Position numbers and translations under genes: made by a program. A stretch of 64,000 bases of DNA from Oscillibacter sp. 1-3 (GTDB taxonomy: Bacteria; Bacillota; Clostridia; Oscillospirales; Oscillospiraceae): contig NZ_KE159709.1 of the NCBI RefSeq assembly GCF_000403435.2, forward strand, positions 186,001 to 250,000, written 5' to 3'. Shown in pieces: positions 44,735 through 53,273 of the stretch. Within the stretch, counting starts at the first letter, position 1. Each line of letters opens with the position of its first letter. The notes below the pieces were generated by a model. The model ran no database searches, was not told the origin of the DNA, and was given only the letters and a program-made list of their open reading frames with translations.

Positions 44735-46045
44735 CTATGTACGCTCCGCCGGCTCCTGCGCCTCCTCCGGAACGGCGGGGCGGCTGTTGGTGTGGACGTT
44801 GATATAGCGTGCTTTCAGCTTGGAGTAGAGGATGGTCTGACTGCTGTACAGGCCGCTGTATCCCGAGAGCATATAGCTGATGCCGCAGGCCAGAGCAAAG
44901 TACCACAGCCCCTCGGAGCCAAAGAGCTCTACGGACAGGAATATGGAAGCCACAGGAGTGTTGGTGACGCCGCAGAACACAGACACCAGTCCCAGGGCCG
45001 CGCCGAAGCCTGCCGGCAGTCCCAGCAGCGGTGCCGCTGCGCAGCCAAATGCGGCGCCCACAAAGAAGGAGGGCACCACCTCGCCCCCCTTGAAGCCCGC
45101 CGCCAGAGTGACGGCGGTGAAGAGGAGCTTTAAGAGGAAGGCGGCGGGGTGGGCGGTCCCCTGTTCCACGGCGGCGGTGATGATTTCCATTCCCGCGCCG
45201 TTGTAGTCCCGAGTCCCCACCAGATACGTCAGGGCGATGATGGCCAGACCGCCCGCTGCTGCACGGACCCAGGGATTGGGAAGCCGCTTTTCCATCCAGT
45301 GCTCTGTCCCATGCATGAACTTGCAAAACAGGATGGACACCAGGGCGAAGAGCACCGACAGCGGCAGCACCCGCAGAAATGTGCCCGCCGCAATCTCCGG
45401 AACCGCCACGGCAAAGCGGGTGGGTTCCACTCCCAGCGCCAGGGCCACCCCAAAGGCCGCCAGAGCCGACATCAGGCAAGGCAGGAGCGCCGTGTGATAC
45501 AACGTGCCGATACTGATGCCCATGACGGCAAAGATCACGGCGGTCAGGGGCGTGCCGAAGAGGGCGGAGAAGCAGGCCGCCATGCCGCTGAGGGTGGCCA
45601 AGCGCAGGTCCTGGTCGTCCAGCCGCAAAAGTCCTCCCACCCGCTGGCCGATGGTTCCGCCGATCTGCAAAGCGGCTCCCTCCCGGCCGGCGGAGCCGCC
45701 GCACAGGTGGGTCAGCATGGTCCCCAGAAAGATGGAGGGCACCAGCAGAATGGGGAGGCGTTTGTCCTCATGGACTGCGTCGATGATGTCGTTGGTTCCC
45801 ATTCCCTCGGCGCCCATCAGCTTATAGGAGCCCACGATGGCCAGCCCCGCCAGGGGCAGGCACCACAGCAGCCAGGGGTATGCCTCCCGGGTCCGGGCCG
45901 CGTAGTGGACGCTCAGGTGGAAGACCGCTCCGACAACGCCGCAGAGGCTTCCCACAATGACGGACAGCAATATCCATTTCGCCAGGACCACGGCATACAT
46001 CCCGGTGCTGACGGCCCAACGCCGCAGCCGGTTTCGATCAAGCAT
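44735..46045 (-). CDS. ClC-family anion transporter, CLC-F-like
   Basis: 436 residues with the ClC fold of many membrane helices. The pore motifs deviate from Cl- channels: GREGAALQIGG instead of GREGP, FKGGEVVPSFFVGA instead of GxFxP, and MGTNDI where GSGIP is expected. These features recall the CLC-F fluoride/proton antiporters. No fluoride riboswitch precedes it. It follows the acyltransferase-like gene by 9 bp, so they are co-transcribed. ClC membership is firm; fluoride export is inference. Confidence 0.85.
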   Translation of the reverse strand: MLDRNRLRRWAVSTGMYAVVLAKWILLSVIVGSLCGVVGAVFHLSVHYAARTREAYPWLLWCLPLAGLAIVGSYKLMGAEGMGTNDIIDAVHEDKRLPILLVPSIFLGTMLTHLCGGSAGREGAALQIGGTIGQRVGGLLRLDDQDLRLATLSGMAACFSALFGTPLTAVIFAVMGISIGTLYHTALLPCLMSALAAFGVALALGVEPTRFAVAVPEIAAGTFLRVLPLSVLFALVSILFCKFMHGTEHWMEKRLPNPWVRAAAGGLAIIALTYLVGTRDYNGAGMEIITAAVEQGTAHPAAFLLKLLFTAVTLAAGFKGGEVVPSFFVGAAFGCAAAPLLGLPAGFGAALGLVSVFCGVTNTPVASIFLSVELFGSEGLWYFALACGISYMLSGYSGLYSSQTILYSKLKARYINVHTNSRPAVPEEAQEPAERT

Positions 46046-46054
46046 GACGACACC

Positions 46055-46897
46055 TCACACGCCCGCCAGGACTGTTTTTCCGTCCAGGCGGCACTCCAGC
46101 AGCTCCGGTTTTTTCAGATACCGCTCAAAGGCGGCGAAGAATCGGGAGTATTCTATGCCCGTGGCGATGCGCTCGTCCATGACCACGCCCAGGGGCATGT
46201 GCTTTTTCCTGCTGCCCGCCGGGGCATGAGGGTCCGGCACCGGCTTGCCCATGCAGACGAACACGCTGGTGGTTCCGAATTCATAGCAGTGGTGGAAGAT
46301 ATAGCTGGTGTTGATGGAGGCCAGATTGGTGATAAAGAGGCTGGTGTGGAAGGGACTCAAATCAATGATTTTCCGGGGCAGCAGTCCGTGGAGGTCCAGG
46401 CGGTAGGCAAGGCCGAAGACCAGCCGGGCCAGGCCGGGAATGCGGAAGGCCATATTGGCGAATTTGTCGGTGCTGTTGTTGTGGACCCGGTTCTGATTCA
46501 GCTCCACATTCTCCTTGATCTTCCGGCTGATGGAGAACACGTCGTCCTCCGGCTCCAGGAAGATTTTCAGCGTGGTCTCATCCGGCGTGCCGTCCGCCCG
46601 GGTCTTGAGGATCACGAAGCTGAAGCAGAAGTGGTTCCGGTTGTAGATCTTGCGGTTCATGATGAAGTAGTTCACCTTGGGGTGCTCCAGCGCCGCCTTG
46701 TAGTAGGCGGCCACCAGTACGCTCATATGGGTCACGTGCTGTCCCTCCCGCCGTTTCTGGCGGATAAAGCCCTTGACGATGTCCTCATCCACATAGTCGC
46801 TGGCCCAGTTCTGGGCGTCAAAGCGGCGGGGCATAATGTGGGGCAGAGCCTGCACGATGGGACTCAGGTTTGTCACCCGCGTTCCGTCCGGTCTCAT
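46055..46897 (-). CDS. 2-oxoacid dehydrogenase acyltransferase (E2/CAT-like) domain protein
   Basis: 280 residues resembling a stand-alone E2/chloramphenicol-acetyltransferase catalytic domain: HMSVLVAAYYKAALEHP, NRNHFCFSFVILK, and the C-terminal KKHMPLGVVMDERIATG. There is no lipoyl or binding domain. Where E2 enzymes have DHRxxDG, this has DERIATG, so the catalytic His and Asp are replaced by Glu and Thr. It may be a non-enzymatic relative or use another chemistry. GAGGGAG lies 5 nt upstream. Co-transcribed with the ClC gene. Confidence 0.7.
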   Translation of the reverse strand: MRPDGTRVTNLSPIVQALPHIMPRRFDAQNWASDYVDEDIVKGFIRQKRREGQHVTHMSVLVAAYYKAALEHPKVNYFIMNRKIYNRNHFCFSFVILKTRADGTPDETTLKIFLEPEDDVFSISRKIKENVELNQNRVHNNSTDKFANMAFRIPGLARLVFGLAYRLDLHGLLPRKIIDLSPFHTSLFITNLASINTSYIFHHCYEFGTTSVFVCMGKPVPDPHAPAGSRKKHMPLGVVMDERIATGIEYSRFFAAFERYLKKPELLECRLDGKTVLAGV

Positions 46898-47039
46898 ATA
46901 GTCTCCCTCGTTCTTTCCTAGACTAGAGGCGTTCCTCTCTCTCGTATTATAGTTAAGAAGATGTTAAAATTCAACCGTTCCCCGGAATTTCTTCCGATTC
47001 CCATTTTCCGGGGAGCTTTCTCCTTGTAGATTTTATGTG

Positions 47040-47117
47040 GGGGCGGGACTCTGTTCCGGCCCGTCCGCCGGCAGCCTGGCGTTATCGGGAAAACGGGCGG
47101 GGACGGAGCCCCGCCCC
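47040..47117. repeat. Fold-back intergenic repeat
   Basis: GGGGCGGGACTC (47040-47051) pairs with GAGCCCCGCCCC (47106-47117) with one mismatch, and CCGTCC (47061-47066) pairs with GGACGG (47101-47106). It lies in a 350-bp gap (46898-47245) without genes, between the acyltransferase-like gene and the rimM promoter. Looks like a REP-type element; not found elsewhere in this window in full. Confidence 0.6.
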
Positions 47118-47187
47118 TACAGAGCTGCGAAACCAAAATCCCGGATGATAAAATGCCCGGTTGGACACCTCCTTTTTCCGCCGCCTC

Positions 47188-47216
47188 TTGCCTTATCCGC
47201 AAAAAAACGGTATACT
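47188..47216 (+). promoter_or_regulatory. Predicted sigma-A promoter of rimM-trmD
   Basis: TTGCCT (47188-47193), 17-bp spacer, TATACT (47211-47216), 29 bp before rimM. Confidence 0.75.
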
Positions 47217-47245
47217 TATCTCAATCATACAGAAGGAGCGGTCCC

Positions 47246-47752
47246 ATGAAATTGGAAACCATCAAAATCGGCCAGATCGTCAACGCCCACGGCATCCGGG
47301 GCGAGGTCCGTATCCAGCCCCGGGACGGCGAGGCGGCCTTTCTCACACAGTTCAAGACTTTCCTGCTGGACGGCAGGCCCGTCTCTCCCACCGCCTGCCA
47401 TGTCCACAAGAGCCTGGTGCTGGCGAAGTTCCCCGGCGTGGACGACATGAACGCCGCCCTGGCCCTGAAGGGAAAGGACCTCTATATTCGCCGGGAGGAC
47501 GCCCGTCTGCCGGAGGGAGAGTACTTTGACGACGAGCTGCTGGGTCTGGACGTCTACGACGCGGACAGCGGCGAATGCCTGGGGGAGCTGACGGCGGTGG
47601 AGTCCTATCCCGCCCATAAGCTCTATACCGTCCGGGGACGGCGGGAGTTCCTGGTGCCTGCGGTGAGGGACGTGTTCATCAAATCCATTGATATGGAGGA
47701 CAACCGCATGGAGATTCACGTCTGGGAGGGGATGGCAGGCGATGAGAATTGA
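47246..47752 (+). CDS. rimM: 16S rRNA processing protein RimM
   Basis: 168 residues: N-terminal RimM barrel (IGQIVNAHGIRGEVRI) and C-terminal PRC-barrel (EYFDDELLGLDVYD...LVPAVRDVFIKSID). It helps mature the 30S subunit head. ATG at 47246 has AAGGAG 7 nt upstream. It overlaps trmD by 11 bp, as in many Firmicutes. Confidence 0.95.
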   Translation: MKLETIKIGQIVNAHGIRGEVRIQPRDGEAAFLTQFKTFLLDGRPVSPTACHVHKSLVLAKFPGVDDMNAALALKGKDLYIRREDARLPEGEYFDDELLGLDVYDADSGECLGELTAVESYPAHKLYTVRGRREFLVPAVRDVFIKSIDMEDNRMEIHVWEGMAGDEN

Positions 47753-48524
47753 CATCCTCACCCTCTTTCCCGACTCCGTGAACGCCATGATGAACGTCAG
47801 CATCCTGGGGCGGGCCCAGGAGCGGGGATACATTACCATCCGGTCCCACCAGATCAGGGAGTACACCACCAACAAGCAGATGCAGGTGGACGATTACCCC
47901 TACGGCGGGGGCCGGGGGGCCGTGATGCAGGCGGACCCCCTGTACCGCTGCTGGGCTCACGTCACGGAGGTCCACGGCCCCGGGCGGACCATCTTTCTCT
48001 CCCCCTGCGGCAGGACCTTCACCCAGGACGTGGCCCGGGAGCTCCACGCCGCATACGGCCACCTGATCCTGGTCTGCGGCCACTACGAGGGCGTGGACCA
48101 GCGTTTTTTGGATGAGTGCGTGGACGAGGAGATCAGCGTGGGGGACTTCGTCCTCACCGGCGGGGAGATTCCCGCCATGGCGGTGGCGGATGCGGTGTGC
48201 CGCATGGTGCCCGGCGTTCTGCCGGACCCGGAGTGCTTCCAGGAGGAGAGCCACTGGAACGGCCTTCTGGAGTACCCCCAGTACTCCCGTCCCGCGGTGT
48301 GGCGCGGCCGGGCGGTGCCGGAGGTCCTCCTCTCCGGAGACCACGGCAAGGTGGCGGACTGGCGGAGGAAGGAGAGCTACAAGCGCACCATGCGCCGCCG
48401 TCCGGACCTCTTCGCCCGGTTTGACGAGACGCAGCTCACCACCAAGGCGGAGAAAAAGGTTCTCCAGCAGGCCAAGGACGAGCTCGCTGCGGAGGACGGG
48501 GAGACGTGCGATGGGGTATTTTGA
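47742..48524 (+). CDS. trmD: tRNA (guanine37-N1)-methyltransferase TrmD
   Basis: 260 residues with the SPOUT trefoil-knot motifs LILVCGHYEGVDQRF, EISVGDFVLTGGE and the C-terminal tRNA-binding domain. It methylates G37 next to the anticodon. The start (MRIDILTLFPD) lies inside the end of rimM. The neighbouring ribosomal genes often found with it (rpsP, rplS) are absent here. Confidence 0.96.
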   Translation: MRIDILTLFPDSVNAMMNVSILGRAQERGYITIRSHQIREYTTNKQMQVDDYPYGGGRGAVMQADPLYRCWAHVTEVHGPGRTIFLSPCGRTFTQDVARELHAAYGHLILVCGHYEGVDQRFLDECVDEEISVGDFVLTGGEIPAMAVADAVCRMVPGVLPDPECFQEESHWNGLLEYPQYSRPAVWRGRAVPEVLLSGDHGKVADWRRKESYKRTMRRRPDLFARFDETQLTTKAEKKVLQQAKDELAAEDGETCDGVF

Positions 48525-49248
48525 GCTGATCCGCCAGCGGCGGTACGAGGAATTCTGCAAAATTTACCGGGAGAAGGCCCACCTGTGCCGGACCATGCCG
48601 GAAAAGTACGGCGACGTGCTTCCGGGGAACTACATGTACGCCCTTCTGGGCCTGGGAAAGTGCGCGGAGCTGATCCCGGTGTGTCAGGAGCAGATTCAGT
48701 TGGAGCGGGAGGCGTCCGTGAAATTTGACCGGAGCTCCAACTACTTCTGGAACGGTCTGAGCATCGCCTGCCTGCAGCTGGGACAGTATGGGGAAATGGC
48801 AGAGGCCATCCGGTCGGCGGTCAAGGCCGCCTATCAGGACCTCTCCCGGACCGAGTCCCCCTGTCTCATGTACTGGGAGGCCGTGATCGCCGGTGATGAG
48901 GCGTTAAAAAAAGACGCCAAAAGGCTCCTCCGCACCCGTCTCCGGGCCAAAGGCGCCGCCGCGCCGGATTTTGCCTCCGCCCGCTTCCTGCTGGAGAAAA
49001 TCGGGGAGGCGGAGCTGCGGCAGGAGCTCCGCCTGATCGAAATTGAGGCGCTCTATTTCCGGGCTCTGGCTCCGGCGGTGTTTTCTATCGCCGTCAAGCG
49101 GCTGGAGCACGGAGACGCGGCAGGCTTCCGGGCCGCCCTGGAGGAGGTCCGGGGCCTGTACGGTCAAAATCCCATCGTCACCATGACCTTCGCCTACTAT
49201 CTGGCGGAGCTGCGGCTGACAGGATCATCCGGACGGTTTTTTCCATAA
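48511..49248 (+). CDS. TPR-like helical protein of unknown function
   Basis: 245 residues, all-helical, with alternating small and aromatic residues as in tetratricopeptide repeats (NYMYALLGLGKCAELIPVCQEQ; FWNGLSIACLQLGQYGEMAEAI). No signal peptide. The start at 48511 lies inside the last codons of trmD (14-bp overlap), so it is coupled to trmD. A terminator follows. Function unknown. Confidence 0.75.
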   Translation: MGYFELIRQRRYEEFCKIYREKAHLCRTMPEKYGDVLPGNYMYALLGLGKCAELIPVCQEQIQLEREASVKFDRSSNYFWNGLSIACLQLGQYGEMAEAIRSAVKAAYQDLSRTESPCLMYWEAVIAGDEALKKDAKRLLRTRLRAKGAAAPDFASARFLLEKIGEAELRQELRLIEIEALYFRALAPAVFSIAVKRLEHGDAAGFRAALEEVRGLYGQNPIVTMTFAYYLAELRLTGSSGRFFP

Positions 49249-49255
49249 ATGCGTA

Positions 49256-49288
49256 AAACAGGCGGGCGCTTACGACGCCCGCCTGTTT
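49256..49288. terminator. Bidirectional terminator
   Basis: Arms AAACAGGCGGGCG and CGCCCGCCTGTTT with a 7-nt loop between convergent genes. Confidence 0.9.
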
Positions 49289-49290
49289 CT

Positions 49291-49761
49291 CTACTTCCTG
49301 GAACACTTCTCCGCGTCGATGGCCAGTACCAGCATCAATGCGTACAGGGCGTTCCGGGGGTTCGCCACGTCGATGGAGTAGGTGTCCGTCCAGTTCAGCA
49401 GCTCCTTGGAGATGACCGCCACCACAGCGCCGCAGGGCTCCGTAACGGTGTAGTCCCACTCCAGAAAGCTCCCCTCCACCTGCCAGCCCAGGCAGTCGAT
49501 GTCGAATCGGGGGCGGAAGAAGGAGAACTCCTTCTGGATGCTGCCGATGTACTCCCCGCCCTCGTAGAGCTCGAACTTGGGCAGCAGGGTGAAGACCCGC
49601 TCCTGGACGGTGCCGATGTGGTTCCCGGCAGCGTCCAGGATGTGGAGGCAGTGGCCCCAGGAGAGTTTGCCCTCCACAGTGTAGACGGTACTGCCATTCT
49701 CGTCATAGATGTCATAGCTGTCAAACCAGGAGAAGAAGCGCTGCTTGAAATGAAGACGCAT
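49291..49761 (-). CDS. LURP-one-related (YxjI-like) protein
   Basis: 156 residues forming repeated beta-hairpins with a final hydrophobic helix (ALYALMLVLAIDA), as in the tubby-like LOR/DUF567 fold. Features: MRLHFKQRFFSWFDSYDIYDENG at the start and KFELYEGGEYIGSI in the middle. GGAGG lies upstream. The role in bacteria is unknown; single gene. Confidence 0.85.
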   Translation of the reverse strand: MRLHFKQRFFSWFDSYDIYDENGSTVYTVEGKLSWGHCLHILDAAGNHIGTVQERVFTLLPKFELYEGGEYIGSIQKEFSFFRPRFDIDCLGWQVEGSFLEWDYTVTEPCGAVVAVISKELLNWTDTYSIDVANPRNALYALMLVLAIDAEKCSRK

Positions 49762-49849
49762 GGGCGGTTTCCTCCGCTTCCATAGGATGCTTTTATGATA
49801 GCACAGTCTCCGGCGGCCATGTGTAACAAATCGGTGACAAAACGGCGGG

Positions 49850-51277
49850 TCAGGCTTTCGGCATCTCCCAGCCGGGGAAGAGGTCAGAGAAGTGGGGGAG
49901 CTGCGTCTTTTTGCCGTTTTCGTCGATGATATAGGTGGTATAGCCGTCCGCCGCCCAGCTGGTGCTGTTGATGATGAGCTTCCGGGCCTCCAGGATCTTG
50001 GCCTGCATCTCCTTGGAGGCGGTGTTCAGGTCCTGGTAGGCGATTTTTTTGGCCTCCTCCAGCTTCTTCTCACGCTCCGCGTTGGCCTGGGCGGCTTCCT
50101 TCTCCGCCTCGGATGCGTCCTTCTTCTCCGGCTCCGCCGCGGCGGGCCCGCCCACGACTGTGATGCTCTGGAGGGGCGGGTTCTCCTGGAGCGTCAATTT
50201 GCTCAGATCCACCCGGACGCCGCCCAGGTCCACCGCCGTCACGGAGGCAGGGGCGATCGCGTAGGGGTGGGTGTTGCGGGTGGTCACCCGGGCCTTTCCC
50301 GGCTCCGGGTCTGCGGTACTGATGCTTCCGGTCAGACTGCTGTCAAAAATGCCCGTCAGCAGCTGGTCGTCCTTGGTCCAGACACCGCGCAGGCCAAGGG
50401 AGTCCAGTTTTTCGAGTTTGACAGGGGCATCCGGATCGGTGATCCCCAGGGCTTGACATGGTGCCCCATACTCCACCTCGGCGTTAAAGGCGGTGACAGT
50501 GACCTTCTGCACCTGGACAGGGATGCCCTCCACGGTGACATCCACCGCGCCGGTGTACACCAGGGGCTTCATGTGGTTCTCTACTTTGAAGATGAAGTCA
50601 AATGGCCCGGCCGCCAGGATGAGGGGCTCGTAGCCGTCGTAGGGTCGGGACCAGTATTTGCCCTCCGCATTTTTGAAGAGCACCAGGTTCTCAATGTGAA
50701 CCGTCAGCTCCGGCTTCTCCACATAGGGGAGCACTGAGACGCTGAGGATCATACGGTCCTTCCCGCCGCTCCGGACCAGAGTGGGAAGATGGAAAAATAT
50801 GGGATTACTGTGACCAAGGGCTGCCTGAACCCGGGCGTCCATCTCCTCTTTGGAAGAAGGCTTGTAGGTTTCGGCCAGGAGCTGTTCATGCTCCTCCATT
50901 TCGCTCCGGACGTAGGCCTCCCGCTGGCCCTCCGCCAGGGTGACCTGCATGACGTCCCGGTTCAAATAAATATCGCTGGGGACGTCTTTGGGGATGTCGG
51001 CGCCGTCAATGGCAAAGGAGAGCAGAATTTTGTCCTTGTTCCAGATTGCCCCGTCCAAGGTGAGGGTGACGCCGTTCACCGTCTGACTCTGGCCGATGAC
51101 GGTGCCCATGCTGCTGAGAACCGCCTCGGCGGCCTTGGGGTCTGCGGCCCCGTCGGCATAGCCGGGGAACATGGAGGTAAAGCTCTTTTCCGCCGCCAGA
51201 GCGGAGGCGGGCAGGCAGGTCAAAAGCAGCAGGGCCGTCCCCAGGCCGCAGAGCAGGGATCGAATGGATCTTCTCAT
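49850..51277 (-). CDS. Secreted DUF4179/DUF5643-like protein, ECF module B
   Basis: 475 residues with a signal peptide (SLLCGLGTALLLLTCLPASALA). A beta-rich domain (GQSQTVNGVTLTLDGAIWNKDKILLSFAI) resembles the extracellular DUF4179-type domains of anti-sigma proteins. Further on come a Glu/Lys/Ala-rich coiled-coil (about 395-430) and a C-terminal segment. ATG at 51277 follows AAAGGAAG. No membrane anchor was seen apart from the signal peptide. It lies downstream of module B and may be its secreted partner or target. Confidence 0.65.
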   Translation of the reverse strand: MRRSIRSLLCGLGTALLLLTCLPASALAAEKSFTSMFPGYADGAADPKAAEAVLSSMGTVIGQSQTVNGVTLTLDGAIWNKDKILLSFAIDGADIPKDVPSDIYLNRDVMQVTLAEGQREAYVRSEMEEHEQLLAETYKPSSKEEMDARVQAALGHSNPIFFHLPTLVRSGGKDRMILSVSVLPYVEKPELTVHIENLVLFKNAEGKYWSRPYDGYEPLILAAGPFDFIFKVENHMKPLVYTGAVDVTVEGIPVQVQKVTVTAFNAEVEYGAPCQALGITDPDAPVKLEKLDSLGLRGVWTKDDQLLTGIFDSSLTGSISTADPEPGKARVTTRNTHPYAIAPASVTAVDLGGVRVDLSKLTLQENPPLQSITVVGGPAAAEPEKKDASEAEKEAAQANAEREKKLEEAKKIAYQDLNTASKEMQAKILEARKLIINSTSWAADGYTTYIIDENGKKTQLPHFSDLFPGWEMPKA

Positions 51278-51394
51278 GTTATTCTTCCTTTCTGTCTCTT
51301 TGTCAGGGGATGTTCTCCCCCGCTCTGTCAGGTAAACGGCGGGGGAAGACAATTCTATTTCACAATTGCAAAAATCAGGGGATGTTTTTTCGCC

Positions 51395-52540
51395 CTATTC
51401 CACATCCTGTTCCGGCTGTTCCAGGGGGATTACCACGTCCTCCCACAGCACCGCCTCCGCCTGGCTGAGGTCCACAGGCTTTACAAAGCTCACGGCTCCC
51501 GTGAGACCGGAGCCCATATCCCCCGTCGTCATCTGTCTGGGGTCCGCTTTGATCTCGCTGCCGTCCTTCATCCGCAGCGCCATCCGGACCTGGGGCCACG
51601 GGTCTACGCCCTCCAGCCGGTATTTCCACCAGATCCCAAGAGGCGAGACATTCATGGACAGCAGCGTCATCGTCTTTTCACCCTGTGTCATGACCATGCC
51701 CTCCACCTGGAGCTCCAGTACCTGGTCCTGGTTCAGGTTCTCCGGAATGGGGATGTCCCAGAAATACGCGGGTCCCTTTTCCGGCTCCCAGCTGCTGAAT
51801 ATGGTCTCATCCTCCCCGTCCTCTGTCCACCGCTCGAGCTCCCAGACCCTGTAGGTACAGCCGCCGACATCATAGGATACCATTTCCTCCACGACGCCCA
51901 CCAGCACGTTGGGCTCCCTGGTGCCGGCCTCCAGCACGGTGAATCTGCCGGAGCCCGCGGCTATTTCTCCCGGATGTTCCGCCCGCCATTGGTCGGAGGG
52001 ACGGAGACTGCCGGAGAGGTCCAGATTATCCTCCGAATGGAACACCGTCCCCTCCGGCGCGCGGATCTCCAAAACCAGATAGAGCTGGTTCTTCGCACCC
52101 AGAATACTCAGGGGCGTGATGGTAACACCGTCGCGTTCCGCCGGCGGCGGCAGAAGGTTTTCCGAAGGTGTCTCTTCCGGAGCTGTTTTCTCCGCCTTCT
52201 CGCCGCTGATCTCCATATCGCCCACAATCTCCTGCTGCCGCTGGTCCAGCCCGCCGAAGAAGGTAATCCACAGCGGGGCGGAGACAGCTGCCGCCGTCAC
52301 AGCCAGCAGAATCACCGCAATCGCCACGGCCACGCCCCGGGTAATCCCCCGGCGCAGGCCGCCCCGCTCCGGCTGGCGCTTCTCCCATCCCCAGGGGTCC
52401 GTCAGAAGGTGCATCCGCTCCCGGAGATACCGGGGAGAGAAGTCCGGCTCACGGTCGCCGGAGCGCTGGAGGACATTTTCATACTGGGCCAGGTTGGCGT
52501 CCATGAGCCCCCGGCGCAGCATGGTGTCAAACTGCCGCAT
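51395..52540 (-). CDS. Membrane anti-sigma-like protein, ECF module B
   Basis: 381 residues. The head MRQFDTMLRRGLMDANLAQYENVL...DFSPRYLRERMHLL matches module A. One membrane helix (about 68-92) and an extracytoplasmic DUF4179-like part with DGVTITPLSILGAKNQLYL follow. The start overlaps the sigma gene by 14 bp. The outer part differs from module A, so the two would sense different signals through the same kind of head. The anti-sigma role is inferred. Confidence 0.75.
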   Translation of the reverse strand: MRQFDTMLRRGLMDANLAQYENVLQRSGDREPDFSPRYLRERMHLLTDPWGWEKRQPERGGLRRGITRGVAVAIAVILLAVTAAAVSAPLWITFFGGLDQRQQEIVGDMEISGEKAEKTAPEETPSENLLPPPAERDGVTITPLSILGAKNQLYLVLEIRAPEGTVFHSEDNLDLSGSLRPSDQWRAEHPGEIAAGSGRFTVLEAGTREPNVLVGVVEEMVSYDVGGCTYRVWELERWTEDGEDETIFSSWEPEKGPAYFWDIPIPENLNQDQVLELQVEGMVMTQGEKTMTLLSMNVSPLGIWWKYRLEGVDPWPQVRMALRMKDGSEIKADPRQMTTGDMGSGLTGAVSFVKPVDLSQAEAVLWEDVVIPLEQPEQDVE

Positions 52541-53060
52541 ACGTATACCCCTCCTTCTCCAGCCGTTCTTTCAGCATGTTCCTGCCCCGCAGGACCCGCA
52601 CCGCCACCGTGGTCTCCTTGAGCCCCAGCCGGCGGGCGATCTCCTTATTGGTCCGCTCCTCCACGCACTTGAGCTCCAGCACCCGCCGGTAGGCCTCCGG
52701 CAGGGCTCGGATGAGGGACACCAGGTAGTCGTACTCGTCCTGACGCTCCTCCCGGGCGGGCGGGTCCCAGTCCTCGGGAAAGGCCGTGGTCCGCCCCTCC
52801 GAGCGCAGGATGTCCAGGGCGCAGTTCTTGGCGGCGGTGACCAAGTACCCCTCCGTCTCCTCCCAGGGCAGGGCGGACACCCGCTCCCAGGAGCGCAGCA
52901 GCTGGAGCCACGTCTGCTGGGCGGCGTCCTCCGCCCGGGGCTGGTCCCCCAGGATGCGTAGGGCCACCGCGTAGATTTTCTTCTCATATGCCTCGTAAAG
53001 CCGCGTAAACTGCCGCCGGTCCCCTTCGGTCTCCAGCATGGCAAGGCAGATTGCAAGCAT
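52527..53060 (-). CDS. ECF-type RNA polymerase sigma factor, module B
   Basis: 177 residues, MLAICLAMLETEGDRRQFTR at the start, closely matching module A along its length. Region 2: LGDQPRAEDAAQQTWLQLL. Region 4: LPEAYRRVLELKCVEERTNKEIARRL with a recognition helix TVAVRVLRGRNML. GGAGG lies upstream. The recognition helices of A and B differ at several positions, so promoter choice may differ. Confidence 0.92.
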   Translation of the reverse strand: MLAICLAMLETEGDRRQFTRLYEAYEKKIYAVALRILGDQPRAEDAAQQTWLQLLRSWERVSALPWEETEGYLVTAAKNCALDILRSEGRTTAFPEDWDPPAREERQDEYDYLVSLIRALPEAYRRVLELKCVEERTNKEIARRLGLKETTVAVRVLRGRNMLKERLEKEGYTYAAV

Positions 53061-53221
53061 AAAAGGTCTCCTCCTTCTGTGTTGAATTGGCGCCTCTTCA
53101 CCTGGTAAACGGCCGGAGAGGACAAAGTATTACACTGCTGGAAAATTTTTTTCTCTGCAGTAACAATAAACGCATCCGCCCCCGATGTGCAACAGAAAAA
53201 TTTGCCTCCCGGCAAAAGGTG

Positions 53222-53257
53222 AGAGGAGCGGCGGGCACATTTGCCCGCCGCTCCTCT
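53222..53257. terminator. Terminator after the sortase operon
   Basis: 15-bp arms AGAGGAGCGGCGGGC and GCCCGCCGCTCCTCT with a 6-nt loop, 17 bp beyond the sortase stop. The T run is on the plus side. 53061-53221 holds the untranslated region of sigma module B and no other gene. Confidence 0.8.
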
Positions 53258-53273
53258 TTTCAAATTCAACGCG

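Noticed and set aside
46046..46054. Fluoride riboswitch before the ClC gene
   Set aside because: Only 9 bp separate it from the preceding gene, and no crcB-type motif was seen before the operon.
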